From: Thermothelomyces thermophilus ATCC 42464
Taxonomy: Eukaryota > Ascomycota > Sordariomycetes > Sordariales > Chaetomiaceae
NCBI RefSeq assembly: GCF_000226095.1
Contig: NC_016472.1
Span: forward strand, 6,262,001-6,326,000
Length of the DNA: 64,000 nucleotides
Direction of reading: 5' to 3'
The translations under genes and the position numbers were made by a program. This document shows, in pieces, positions 25,701-37,497 of this stretch. The notes beneath the pieces are model-generated. The model worked only from the letters and a program-made list of their open reading frames with translations. It was not told the DNA's origin and did not search any database. Numbering within the stretch: position 1 is the stretch's first letter; each line of letters starts with the position of its first letter.

Positions 25701-26557
25701 ACCCGCAGACCGACGGACAAACGGAGCGACTAAACCAAGTTATTAAACAGTACCTCCGCTCTTACATCAACTACTAATAAGACGACTAGGTCATGCTGTT
25801 ACTAATAGCACAACTCGCCTATAATACGACGCCGACAGAAACGACCAAAGTTACACCGTTCTTCGCAAACTATAGATATAAAGCAGACCTTAGGCAAGGA
25901 CTAGAGGTTACAGTGCCAAGAGCAGTAGTCAAAGCAGAACAGATGCACGCACTACACGAAAAGCTCAAAAAGGAACTCGAGTTTGTCAAGACTAGAATGA
26001 AGAACTACTACGACAAACATAGGCTCAAGGGACCTCGCCTAGAGAGGGGAGACAAAGTCTACCTGATTACACGAAACTTACGAACCAAACGACCAAGCAC
26101 GAAGCTAGACTTTAAGAAGGTCGGACCCTTCGTTATCAAAGAACGAATTTCGACATCTAACTACCGACTATTGTTACCGTCATCTATACGACTATAGACG
26201 GATGTTTTTCATATTTCACTTCTCGAACCAGCACCAAAGAACGCCAAGGTTGCTACGTACATCGAAGCAGAGGACAAAGAAGAAGAATAGGACGTCGAAG
26301 AAATTCTAGATTTATACATCATTAATAGGGAACTATAGTACCTGGTCAAATGGCTTGATTTTGGACCAGAAGACAACTCATAGGAACTAGTTAAGAACTT
26401 GAACTACCCTAAGAAACTGGAACAGTTCCACCGGCAGAACCCGGATCGACCGCAGGCACTGGCTCGGACAAAACGGCCAAGTCGGCCTCCGACAAATCCA
26501 GGCCCAAAGAGGACCAGTCAAACAGGACGTCAGCACCCCAGGACCGTACATCACTAA
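22739..26557 (+). pseudogene. pol of element C (PR-RT-RH-IN-chromodomain)
   Basis: One frame, -1 relative to gag, runs the whole length with only RIP-type stops. Aspartic protease motif D-S-G-A at 22943-22954. Reverse transcriptase about 23.7-24.4 kb with intact Y-L-D-D at 24119-24130. RNase H to about 24.95 kb. Integrase about 25.2-26.2 kb, with the catalytic Asp, Asp and Glu region near 25.42, 25.62 and 25.72 kb and a G-P-F module near 26.12 kb. A chromodomain at 26291-26440 marks it as a chromovirus. The open stretch 23924-24604 is the longest intact piece. The product would be a polyprotein for cDNA synthesis and integration; premature stops abolish it. Confidence 0.9.
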
Positions 26558-27051
26558 TAACGCGTGCTTCGGACTCCTACACCCTCCGTTCTTCCGCCTC
26601 TATTTCCTCCAGAGACTGCATGCCTCGACGAAACAGCTCGGAACCCCGCTCCTTCAAGAAACGTTTCTGGCGACAAAGACAAGCTAATCGACCGACAGCC
26701 GCCTGAAGTTAAGTCTGAAGGACAAAGAGGGCCTCTTCGGCATTAGCCTCTTCTTGTTCCACACGCTTTTGTTCGGACATAATCTTCGTTACTATAAAGA
26801 ATCAGCCACGAACATTAAGGCAACAAACCAGGTCACAAACAAGCAGACGCTACGTCGGAACCATCGCAAGAACGACCCCGACGTACGTACTTGCTACAGC
26901 GAGAAGAGCCTGACGCCATACGACAAGCCAAGTTCCGCTTAAAATACCACGAACACGGTATGACGTCTACGCTAGAAGAATCAATAAAAGAAGCAAGCGC
27001 GGCACGCTGTTAGGATTTCGAGGATCGGCGCTTAGAAACACGATCTGCCAT
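26409..27051 (-). pseudogene. Antisense spliced gene of element C: Zn2Cys6-spaced cluster plus coiled coil
   Basis: Exon 1 is 27051-26841 and exon 2 is 26791-26409 on the minus strand, together 198 codons with ATG and TAG intact. The 49-nt intron (GTTTGT donor, GCTGATTC branch, TATAG acceptor) sits at the same phase-1 position as in element B, and the flanking residues align. Residues 33-62 show Cys-x2-Tyr-x6-Cys-x8-Cys-x2-Tyr-x6-Cys, the Zn(II)2Cys6 spacing with two Cys lost by RIP; C-D-G follows as the last Cys context. Exon 2 is Glu/Arg/Leu-rich, coiled-coil-like. Only three internal stops (two TAA, one TAG). It overlaps the chromodomain end of pol by about 150 bp, tail to tail. Confidence 0.75.
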
Positions 27052-27142
27052 CTTGTCAGTCGCCAGCAATACGGGAAAAGGGAAAAAATTACAAGGTATA
27101 CGTGGAAAGGATGTTGGCGCTATTTGAAACGGCCTAAAAGAG

Positions 27143-27173
27143 GGCTTTCAGGTTGAAAGCCTCGGAGGGAGGG
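27143..27173 (+). other. Stem-loop and polypurine tract of element C
   Basis: GGCTTTCA pairs perfectly with TGAAAGCC around the loop GGT (27143-27161); element B has GGCTTTCG and CGAAAGCC at the same place, so both arms changed together. The purine run CGGAGGGAGGG (27163-27173) is the likely plus-strand primer, 5 nt before the LTR. The stem-loop is also about 90 bp upstream of the antisense start codon. Confidence 0.65.
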
Positions 27174-27178
27174 CATCG

Positions 27179-27606
27179 TGTCACGGAAATATGCATACAG
27201 ATGCTGCCTAAGCCACTAGCACGAACGGGCCAATCAAGCCGAAGGAATGATGGACCAATCAGGACGGGATCACGCTTGGCAAGAAATGATCCCAACAGAG
27301 GATCACTAGCTCACGATATGAGCCAGGTGAGCCAGTATAAATGATCACTACGACTGCTAGTGATCCTAGGAGTATATATACATGTAAATAGTCACTCGTT
27401 ATGGTGGACTCTGGGAGTTCACCAGTGGTAACAATTACAATCACAGTACTCATACCAAGTATTGCTGATTACTGTGAGAGACAACTCTAAGTGTTGTTAT
27501 GAACCCTTTGGCTTCACCGAATCCCTCAGACGACCTGCCTGCTTGTCCCGCTTAACCCACCTCCGTCTGGACCCTTTCAGAAGCAGTCTGAGTTAGGTTC
27601 GTCACA
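27179..27606 (+). repeat. 3' LTR of element C
   Basis: 428 bp, the same ends as the 5' copy. It differs from it by scattered transitions and is the less mutated of the two. Followed by the TTTTA duplication. Confidence 0.93.
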
Positions 27607-27611
27607 TTTTA

Positions 27612-28678
27612 TCGATGACTGTAATTTCCTTTCTAAGGACTATCTTTTACTCTTTCTTTAGGCTTCGACATTCTTACTTATAGTGCCCTTTCTTTCTATA
27701 GTTATAGTAAGTAACATTAGACTTATCTTTAGTCGTCTTCTTCTAGTCCTGCTTTTATGTTACGTCTATATCTATAGCTCTAGGGTATATTCTATATAAG
27801 GTACTAACGTATACTCGCTTTTTCTTATCATTAGCCTTAACTATAGTTCCATTTATTTGACCTTATTTCTACTACTCTTGTATATAGAGTCGATTATCGA
27901 TTTTAATAGCCTATATAATATATTTATTTAGAGTCTTAGGCTAATTATACTTATATAGCTTATCTTTAACCTTTTCCTTCAAGCTATTATAGAATAGTTA
28001 TATTAATGCCTTATCGTTAAGCTAAGACTTAAGCATATCCTATCTAAACTATATAGCATAGGAGGCTATTAACTTAGTCTGTTAGAGATTAGTAAGTCTT
28101 TCTTATATATAAATCTTCTTATCTTTATCGCTAAAAACCTTCCAAAGCTCTTCTTTGAAATGGTCATAAGATCAAAAGACTACCTATATAAACGCGTCTT
28201 AGTCATCTTTATCTTCCTTAGTAAGATAATCATTCTACATAGGCTTAAACTATCTAAGTACCTTACCCTCTAGTCTTATAGCTATTTAGAAGACTTTGGC
28301 TTTGTCGTCTAGAAACTTGTCATTATTAAGCTAGAAGTAAGATTAAAGGTTTATTAGAAATCCTATAAGGTCTTTCTTAGTTCCTCTATATTTACTAAGT
28401 AGTTCGATCTTAATACGGCTCGCTTTAGCGCTCTTAAGTGCCTTAATTTTGGTATAGGCCTCGTTAACTAGTTTCTATAAGTACTTTTCGCCGTTCTCGA
28501 GTTCCTTAATTTAGGCTTAAATAGCCTTATCTCTCTAGTCTAACTCCTAGATCTACTAATAGAGTTAACTAAGCTAGGTAAGTAGTTATTCGGCTATAAC
28601 GTTAGTAGCTATATCAATATTAAGGTCAAAGTTACCTCCATTCTAAACTATAACAGAATAAAGAGAGTGATAGCAATA
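27612..28678 (-). pseudogene. Proximal gag of element E
   Basis: Rest of the element E gag after the element C insertion is removed: zinc-knuckle region near 27.68 kb, gag domain and N-terminal coiled-coil-like part. The start codon near 28,650 is mutated (ATG to ATA). Heavily RIP-mutated. Confidence 0.78.
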
Positions 28679-29125
28679 TATAACGAACCTAACTTAGACT
28701 TCTTCTAAAAGGGTTTAGACAAAGGTAGATTAAGCAGGATAAGTAGGCAGGTCGTCTAAGGGATTCGGTAAAGCTAAAGGGTTTATAATAACACTAGAGT
28801 TATCTCTTATAGTAATTAGCAATGCTTAGTATAAGTACTATAATTATAGGTTACTATTACTAGTAAACTCTTAGAGTCTACCTAACGATTGACTAGCTAG
28901 CTATATATATATAATTGTCTGTCCCTCTTTAATAGTTATCACTAGTACTATTCCTCCTTTTACTCTATGATTCTGTGTTGTCGATGGTGACATGTTATTA
29001 TCACTAGTGAAGACCTTAGTCTTGGCGGTAATAATCTTCTGATTGGTCTGTTAAGTGATTGGCTGTCGGAGTGTCCCGCGTCTTGGCTATAGCCTGCCAG
29101 GCTATCTATGTGCTTATCTATGACA
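28679..29125 (-). repeat. 5' LTR of element E (type 2 U3)
   Basis: 447 bp, TATAACGAAC (RIP form of TGTGACGAAC) to CTATGACA. Its U3 matches the left LTR of element A and no other LTR in the window. The following pentamer is AGACC; its partner is not in the window. Confidence 0.82.
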
Positions 29126-29400
29126 AGACCCTGTCTAGTTAAGCGAACGGTTATGAAACAAAGAGAAGGTTAATTATCATTACTCCTTTATCTATGTAAC
29201 TAAGGAACTCTAGTAATAGTTCTATAAGACTTACCTATCTAATTAATAGGAAGCTTACCTAGAAGACTAGAGTATAAGAACAATATATATAATGTTTGCT
29301 ATCACTATATAATAGAAAAATACTATATACCTTAGAGTAGCCCTAAATAAGCCGTGTTAGTATATTAATAATCTTACTTACGTTCCTATTAACTAGCAAG
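29126..29400. other. RIP-mutated spacer, nothing recognised
   Basis: AT-rich sequence between element E and the first recognisable Copia reverse transcriptase codons. It may be upstream Copia sequence too damaged to identify. Confidence 0.4.
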
Positions 29401-30328
29401 ACCTATATAACCACCTATTAAGACAATGGTTTAAAGACGTAGCTCGTAAGGAGATATGTAACTTAGAGAGTAAGGGAACGTAGAAGATCGTACTATATAA
29501 GTAGGCGAAAGTATAACCTATCCCGTTAAAATAGGTCTTTATATATAAGTTTGACAAGGACGGTTTCTTAGAGAAGTATAAGGCGAGGATCTACATACGA
29601 GGAAATCTATAAGATATTAGCTTAGTAGAAAGTACGTATATAGCTACTCTAGCGGTATAGTCATTCTATATAATAATGGCGATCGCTATATACTTCGACT
29701 TAGAAGTCAAGTAGTTCGATATAGTACAAGCGTTCCTTAACGCTAAACGACCTAAAGACGATCCTATTGTCTACGAATTGCCAGAAGGATTTAAGTAGCT
29801 AGGGAAATGCGTAGAGTTATAAAGAGCTCTGTATGGCTTGAGAGACTTGCTACTCTTATAGTATAAGGAGTTCTATGAAACGCTTTTAGATCTAGGTATA
29901 GAACTATCAGGCAAAGAGAAGTGCCTCTTCTTAAGCTATGATGAATGAGTCATCCTAATCTTCTATATTAACGACTTCTTAGTCTTCTTCTATAAAAGTA
30001 ACTCTATAGCGGCCAAGCGTATAATAGAAAGAATTAAAGCTTGATATAACGTCTATAAGTAGGGTGATATCGGTTAGTTCCTTAGTATTAGGGTGATTCG
30101 AGACCAACCTATATATAAGATATAGTTAGTTTATAACTAATATATTAGAAAGGTAGTAAGAAGATATAGACTAGATATACCTAGCATATATAAGCTAACT
30201 CCTTTAAGCTATAAAGAACTTGAGAAGTTTAAAGGGAGCATTACTAGTATATAGATCAAAGAGTATTAGGAGCTTATTAGATTAATCTTATACTATATAG
30301 TTATATTATATCTAGATATTATATATAC
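29401..30328 (+). pseudogene. Copia reverse transcriptase, first part
   Basis: Minding RIP stops, one frame reads as the classic Copia RT opening: a Trp-rich start with E-x-x-N-L-x-x-K-G-T-W, then K-W-V-F-type sequence near 29,545, F-L-N-A near 29,733, and a Y-G-L motif near 29,836. The catalytic Y-V-D-D region (near 29,970) is mutated to I-N-D-type residues. Interrupted by element D just after the region matching L-D-I-x-Y-T, typical of the Copia RT-RNase H junction. Not translatable. Confidence 0.75.
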
Positions 30329-30786
30329 TATAACAAACCCAACTCAGACTTCTTCTAAAAGGGTTCAGACAGAGGTAAATTCAGCGGGACAAGCGTACAG
30401 GTCGTCTAAGGGATTCGGTAAAGCCAAAGGGTTTATAATAACACTAGAGTTATCTCCTATAATAGTCAGTGATACTTAGTATACGTACTTATAATTATAG
30501 GTTAGGTTGCTATCACTAGTGAACTCCTAGAGTCTACCTTAACAAGTGACTATTTATATATATATATACTTCTACCGATCGCTTATAGTCCCCTTCTATT
30601 CTATCCTTAGATTGCCTTTAGTAGCTAGCTATCCTCTGCTATCTTTCCCTTTTAGCAATCGTTCGCCCGTAGTAGCCCGTGCTCCCTAGCGATCCTGTGT
30701 TAGCCTCGCTTCGTGCCCTTCTTGATTGGTGGCTTATTTAGCCTGCTATGCCCTACTAGGTCACGGCATATAGTTAGCTCGTGATA
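30329..30786 (-). repeat. 3' LTR of element D (type 3 U3)
   Basis: 458 bp, TATAACAAAC to CTCGTGATA, RIP forms of the family ends. Same U3 as 8396-8853 and 37498-37955. Confidence 0.85.
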
Positions 30787-30876
30787 CGATGCCCCCTCTT
30801 TAGAGCTTTTAACCCGAAAGCTTTTTATAACTTGTTTTAAAGACTATTAATACCCCCTTTTCTTTCCCTATAGGTA

Positions 30877-31566
30877 ATGTCCTTTTTTTGCTAGCTTCCT
30901 TCCGCTATAGCTAATCGTGTTCCTAGGAACTATCGCGATCTTAAGCGCGAACGATATACTATTATAATTAAGATTAAGCGAGAGGGTTATAGGGTTACTA
31001 TACCTTGTAAGCATTATTAGAATATAAAGCTATAAAAGTATTATATAATAATAGAGGGTTTAAATAAGTATTAGAACTATATTTATATAGGCAAGAAGTA
31101 TAGTAGCCTAAACGTTATAGATACCTATAGGTTCCTTATTATTTTTCTTTATAGTCCTAGGTTACTAACTATCTTAGTCCTTTTAAATTTGTCGGAGTAG
31201 GAGAAGGTTTTAAAAGAGATTACTAAGACCAAGGCGCTTCTTGCTTAGATACTAAGCCGTTTAAGTCGATTATATCGTTTATAGCAATTCTTATATGATC
31301 GTAATACCGAGGTTTTTCGTCGTAGCGTAGCTCGTCTAGAGGAGGAAGAAGAACCAGATACTCCTCTACCGATATTAGAGATATAGACCCTCGCAGGTTA
31401 GGCTTAGGCATTAGGTGCTTTTGACGTACTTGATTAGGAGTCAATTAGGTTAGATCCTAGTCTTAATTCCAGCAGGTTCCCCTCTTTTTTTATTAGGGAA
31501 TAGGCTTTAAAGCCGGTTCTTATAGCCGGTTAGAATTCTACTAGTAGAATTGCTCTAGTTTCTTAG
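30877..31566 (+). pseudogene. Antisense spliced gene of element D, Cys-cluster plus coiled coil, RIP-inactivated
   Basis: Exon 1 is 30877-31126 and exon 2 is 31178-31566, 213 codons with an intact ATG and the family's Val-Ser-stop end. The 51-nt intron has its donor mutated (ATAGGT for GTAGGT) but keeps TTACTAAC and TTAG, and lies in phase 1 after the Cys cluster as in B and C. The cluster (codons 44-75) differs slightly in spacing: first gap x2, second x7, third x9, then x2 and x6; the fifth ligand is His in element A and Tyr here. Exon 2 is a long Glu/Leu/Arg-rich coiled-coil-like region. About a dozen RIP stops. Confidence 0.6.
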
Positions 31567-34500
31567 GGTAACTTAGGTTCTTAACTAGTTCCTATAAGTT
31601 GTCTTCTAATCTAAAATCAAGCTATTTAACTAGGTACTATAGTTTTCTATTAATGATACGTTAATCTAGGATTTCTTTAATATTCTATTCTTCCTCTTTA
31701 TCCTCTACTTCAATATATATAGCAATCTTAGCGTTCTTTAGTATTAGTTCGAGAAGTAAAATATAAAAAATATCTATCTATAGTTATATAGATAATGGTA
31801 ACGATAGTTAGTAGTTAGATATCGAGATTTGTTCTTTGATAACGAAGGGTCTAACCTTTTTAAAGTCTAGCTTTGTATTTAGTCGTTTAGTTTGTAAGTT
31901 TCGTATAATTAGGTAGACTTTGTCTCCCCTCTCTAGGCAAGGTCCCTCGAGCCTATATTTGTTGTAATAGTTCTTTATTCTAGTTCTAACAAACTTAAGT
32001 TCCTTTTTAAGCTTCTTATATAGTACGTACATTTGTTCTACTTTAACTACTACTTTCGGCACCATAACTTCTAGTCCTTACCTAAGGTCTGCTTTATATC
32101 TATAGTTCACGAAGAACGGTATAACTTTAGTCGTTTCCGTTAGTATTATGTTATAAGCGAGTTATACTGTTAGTAACAGCATAACCTAGTCGTCCTACTA
32201 GTAGTTAACGTAAGAATGGAGGTACTGCTTAATAACTTAGTTTAGTCGCTCCGTTTGTCTGTCGGTTTATAGGTAATATGCTATTAATAGCTTGCTATTA
32301 ACGCCTAATCATTATATTAACGCTTGCTAGAACTTTGATATGAATTTGGTGTCTCTGTCGGTAATCTATTCCTATGGCCAAGCGTACATTAATGCGACTT
32401 GCCGATAGATTACGTCTGCTAGCTATTCCGCTATCTAGGACTCCTTATAGGGAAAGAAGTATGCCTATTTAATTAGGCGGTCTACTATAGTGAGAATACT
32501 ATTATAGATTACCCCTATAGCTATGTCCTTAGATTCTAGTAGTTTTATAATGAAGTCTATTGTAACTAAACTCTATACTTTGTTGGCTATTAGTAGTGGC
32601 TAAAGTAACCTATATAGCTTATATCGTGCCGTTTTGCTTCGATTGTAGATATTATAGCTCTATATAACTTCCTTGACTTATGTCGTTAACTATAGAAAAT
32701 CGTAGTATTTTTTAACTTATATAATAGTCTTTATAACTCCTTTATATCCTCTGAGTTTCGACTTATAGAGTCCTTAAATTATTCGTAGCTATTGATCTTT
32801 ATCATAGATATACGCTTTGCCTCGGTACTAGAGTTTCTTATTTTTTTCTTCTACTCTATTAAGTACCACTAGTCTAGGTGTTGCTTGATACTATACCTTG
32901 TTAATCCTTTCTTCTCGAAAGATTACATAATATTCTAGGAACGAGTCAAGTAGGTCATTTTCTACGGGTGTCTACGTTTCGTGATATAGCGTTCCGTCTA
33001 TTTATTCCTTGAATAATAGTAGCGTTGTTTCCGTTCGTCCTTCTATATGATCCGTTCGTCGGCTTAAGGTGTCTGCTTGTACGTTCTCTTTGCCCTTCTT
33101 ATAGCAGATCTTAAAATTGAATTCCGTAAGGAATTCTACTTATTATATTCATCGTCTATTAAGCTCCTTTATCATCGTAAAGTATCGTAAATTCTTATAA
33201 TCTATATATACTTATACTAGTTTAATCGTACTACTAAGGTATAGTCGCTATTCCTTGAAAGCTTCGATAATCGTAAGTAGTTCCTTGTTATAGATTAGAT
33301 AATTAAGACGTGGTCTATTAAGCTTCTTTAAAAAGAAGGCTATAGGATATAGCTTCCCTTGTTCGTCTCGTTATCCTAACTGTCCTCCGATAGCGTAGTC
33401 TAAAGCGTCCGTTTCTACCTCAAATGGCTTTTTAGGGTCTAGTAGTACTAGTACTAGATCTTTAATAATAGCGTTACAGATCTATATAAATGCTTACTTA
33501 TATTACTCTTTCTATTAGAATTTAGCGTTCTTCTTAGTAAGTTTATATAAAGGTCGTACGATTGCTCTAAAGTTCCTAATGAATATCTAGTAGAAGTTCG
33601 TAAACCTAATGAAACTTTGTACTTCCGTGACTGACGTCGGTTGTAGCTAATCCTTAATAGCTTTAACCTTTAAAGGTTCTATCTGGATTTGTCCTAGGGA
33701 TATTTTATATCCCAAAAACACCGTCTTCCTAACGTAGAATTCGCTCTTTTCCTTGTTAACTAATAGCTTATATATATATAACGTATCTAATACTACTCTT
33801 ATATGCTTCTAGTATTTGTCTATCATTTTAGAGAAAATAAGTATATTATTAAGATAATATACTGTAAATTTGTTAAAAAAGGATCGGATAGCTTAATTAA
33901 TCAGGGCTTAGAACGTTACTAGCGCGTTTATAAGTCTAAATAGCATAACAAGGTACTTATAGTAGCTATAAGGTATTCTAAAGGCTATTTTCTATTTGTT
34001 GTCTTCTTTAATCTATATATAATTATAGGCCGATAGTAAGTCAAGACGCGTAAAATATTAGGCTCCTATTAACTAATCTCGGAGCTATAAGATTAGTAGT
34101 AATAGGTATTAGTTTTTTACGATCTGTTCGTTAAGTTACTAATAGTCAACGTATAACCATAGCTTTCCATCTTTCTTAGGTATAAACAGGATTAGGTAGC
34201 CTACTAGTAATGTCGATAGGCAGATATATCCTCTTTAAAGATTCTCCTCTAAGTATCGCTTAAGTTCTTCGTTCTATATCTAGCTCGTATAATAAATCTT
34301 AAAGGACTTTAGTCATGCTCCTTCCTTAAGCTTAATCTCGTAATCCTAAAAGCCGTACTCTAGTAACCCTTCTAGATACTTTGGTTTAAATGCTAGATAT
34401 TCTTTATATTCCTTTAGTACTTCCCTAGTCTTGTCTTATCTCTTAGCTTTCTAATAATATACGAACTTAGTTCTATCTATAGCAATACTAGCGATTTCTC

Positions 34501-35236
34501 CTATCTTAACCTACTACTCCATTTATAGTGCTCTGTATTCGTTAATAGAGAGAATAGCTATTAGCGGTTTAGCTCATTCCTTCTATCGTAACGTTAGTAT
34601 CGTTATACTACTTCTTCTAGAGTCTATAGTAGTCTATTTACTACTATCCATCTCTTATAGTAGATCTATAGGACATGCCTTCCCCTAAGTATCATCTACT
34701 CGCGATCCTTATACGCTCCCTATCTCGCTAGTTAAATATAACTTCATTCAGGGTTATAGGTAGCTACTATTCTTCTAACTAATGTCCGGGTCGTAATCTT
34801 CATACTATAGTAACCCTAATATTATATCTTTGTCGTTACCTATATCTACGATGCTAAATATAACTACTATAGTCTTTCCTACCATAGTAATGTTAATTAG
34901 TTCGGTCTCTCTATATACCTATTACATTAGAAATAGCCCTTTGACTATACTATACTTCCGCTTTATTCTCTAAGGTATCTGTAGCTAATTTATAAGCGTC
35001 GGCGAAATCAGGTTCATCTCTACTTTACTATCTACTAGTATAAGTATTTCATGCTATCTCTATCATACTATTATCTATAGTTACTTATCTTACCGCTATC
35101 GTCTAAAGATCACGGCGATTTCCTATATTTCTGCCAGGAGGTCTCGATATAGTAGTCTCTTACGCTAGTTCCTCCTATACTACGCTACTACTCGCCGCTA
35201 TATAGGCGTTAATAGTTTTCGGGCCCCTCGAAGGGC
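31223..35236 (-). pseudogene. pol of element D (PR-RT-RH-IN-chromodomain), RIP-inactivated
   Basis: Homologous along its length with element A pol, including the C-terminal tail after the chromodomain that lies opposite the antisense gene (31223-31444 is still open). The integrase C-terminal region is open at 31808-32065. RT active site Y-L-N-N near 33.85 kb. Protease region near 35.0 kb. Many TAG/TAA stops. Confidence 0.8.
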
Positions 35237-37470
35237 CCTGACCTATTTCCTAGGTCAGTGCTAACCTCTTCGGTTGTTTGGCTAATAATGGCTTCGTCGA
35301 TCGTACTTATTTCTATAAGCCATTAAGTGCTAGTAGCTTTCTATTATTAGGTCCGTTCTACTTTTTATTATACGTACTATAGCTTTATCTGAAGTTCCTA
35401 GATCCGCGATTTTTTTTTGTTCGCGTGGTAGAGGTAGTCGTTATTTTGGCACGAGTCCTATATATCTTGTCCTGTTCTATAGTGCCTAGGCTAGGCTTGT
35501 TTTAGAACTACTATAATACTTTCTAGATCGCGGGCTTCGATCTTCTAGAGCAATTCGGCCGCTCTATTTCCTATATTATAGACCTATTTTACGGGGCAGA
35601 GGCTTCTATCCTTATTTCCTTGTCAGGTTAGCTAGTAATTATTTTCGAATTTGTTGTAAAAGTAATATCGGTATTTATATAATATATATTAGAACTAGGG
35701 CACTTATATATATACCTTATACTATAGGTATAGTCATATAGCGTTACTTAGAAGGTATTAGAATTCTTTTCTAAATTCTTCCTACTATACATATACTATA
35801 GGTACTCTAATATCAAGGTAAGAGTGTTTCTTCTAGTAGTTTTCCTATATATATTCGTCTTTTCCACAATTTACGCGTATAAATTAGTACCCTAGGTTCT
35901 ATATATTATAGCTAAGTTACTAATTGTCAAAATACTTAGCATAGCTATCGGGCCTATCGTATATTATAGACCATTCTCCTCTAATAGTTTCTACAATACG
36001 TCAGAGTTCCCTTATCTTGTCCCTTATCTTATCGCTCTACTAGGCAAGTCAAATCAAGCGTCTATCCCGTTCACGTAGTTCCATATTAAGCTAGAAAACT
36101 TCGTTACAGTACTATTTAATTCGTTCCTAGAGGAATAGAATATTAGGTCTAGGTCTTTCGATTCCTTAAGTATCGGTCGTCTATAATCTATCCTACCTCT
36201 AGGTAATTATGAAACCCTATTGCCTTAGGGCTAGGAGAATCGAAATTAGTAGTGTATACTTTCCTACTATATCCTATTTAGCAAGATCTATCTCTAGGTC
36301 TACCGTAACCAGTTTAGAGTATAGTACTTGTTCGTCTTTATCGTTACTATCGTATCTAAGACTATCTATGTCGCTATCCCTGTTTTTATAGCTCGTAGCC
36401 GCTACTTCGATAATATCCTTAGCGGTTTTATTAATAGCCGTAATTTCCTTTCTAGGGACTAGTTTCTAGTCTTTCTTTAGGCTTCGACATTCTTGCTTAT
36501 AATGCTCCTTCTTTCTATAGTTATAGTAGGTAATATAGGACTTGTCTTTGGTCGTCTTCTTTTAGTCTTACTTCTATGATATATCTATATCTATAGCTCT
36601 AGGATATGTCCTATATAATGTATTGACGTATACTCGTTTTTTCTTATTATTAGCCTTAACTATAGTTCTATTTATCTAACCTTGTTTCTACTACTTTTAT
36701 ATATAAAGTCAATCATCAATTCTAATAGCCTATATAATATATTTATCTAGGGTCTTAGGCTAGTCGTACTTATATAGTTTATCTTTAACCTTTTCCTTTA
36801 AGCTATTATAAAATAGTTATATTAACGCCTTATTGTTAAGCTAAGACTTAAGTATGTCTTATCTAAACTATATAGCGTAGGAGGCTATTAACTTAATCTA
36901 TTAGAGATTAGTAAGTCTTTCTTATATATAAATCTTCTTATCTTTATTACTAAAAACCTTCTAAAGCTCTTCTTTAAACCGATCGTAAGATTAAAAAACT
37001 ACCTATATAAATGTGTCTCGGTCATCTTTGTCTTCCTTAGTAAGATAGTTATTCTATATAGGCTTAAACTATCTAAATACCTTACCTTCTAGTCTTATAG
37101 CTATATAGAGAACTTTAGCTTTATTATCTAGAAACTTGTCATTATTAAGCTAGAAGTAAGATCAGAGGTTCGTTAGGAATCCTACAAGATCCTCCTTAGT
37201 TCCTCTATATTTACTAGGTAGTTCGATCTTAATATAGTTTACTTTAATGCCCTCGAGTGCCTTGATTTTAGTATAGGCCTTGTTAACTAGCTTCTATAAG
37301 TGCTTTTTGCCGTTTTTAAGTTCTTTGATCTGAGCTTAAGTAACCTTATCTCTCTAGTCTAACTCCTAGATCTGCTACTAGAGTTAATTAAGCTAGGTAA
37401 GTAGTTATTTAGCCATGACATTAGTAGCTATATTAATATTAAGGTCGAAATTACCTCTATTCTAAGCTAT
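35209..37470 (-). pseudogene. gag of element D, RIP-inactivated
   Basis: 2,262 nt, ATA in place of ATG at 37468-37470 and the shared TAA at 35209-35211. Zinc-knuckle region near 36.5 kb, Cys/His extension near 35.45-35.7 kb. The junction hairpin (35221-35238) is unmutated although the surrounding sequence is heavily changed. Confidence 0.78.
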
Positions 37471-37497
37471 AATAAAATAAAGAGAGTAATAGTAATG

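Larger units (their letters stand above)
20050..27606 (+). mobile_element. Element C: full-length, least mutated Ty3/Gypsy chromodomain retrotransposon
   Basis: 7,557 bp with two 428-bp LTRs (TGTCACGG to CGTCACA) and a perfect target-site duplication, TTTTA (20045-20049 and 27607-27611). It is inserted head-on into the gag of element E. The LTRs differ only by transitions as far as I can see. Layout: LTR, gag (753 codons), hairpin, pol in the -1 frame, antisense gene, stem-loop, polypurine tract, LTR. No clear TGG primer-binding site follows the 5' LTR; the next bases are CGTTGTTACC. It is the best template for reading the family, but stops in every gene make it non-autonomous. Confidence 0.95.
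8854..29125 (-). mobile_element. Element E: truncated Ty3/Gypsy element split by elements B and C
   Basis: The surviving pieces are 8854-10770 (RNase H and RT), 18262-20049 (protease and gag), 27607-28678 (start of gag) and the 5' LTR 28679-29125; joined they give about 5.2 kb. Element B interrupts it at ACTGT and element C at TTTTA, and the host reading continues across both sites when the insertions and duplications are removed. The integrase, chromodomain, antisense gene and 3' LTR are missing: the sequence stops abruptly at 8854 against the 3' LTR of element A. It is heavily RIP-mutated, and as host of two insertions it is older than B and C. Confidence 0.85.
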
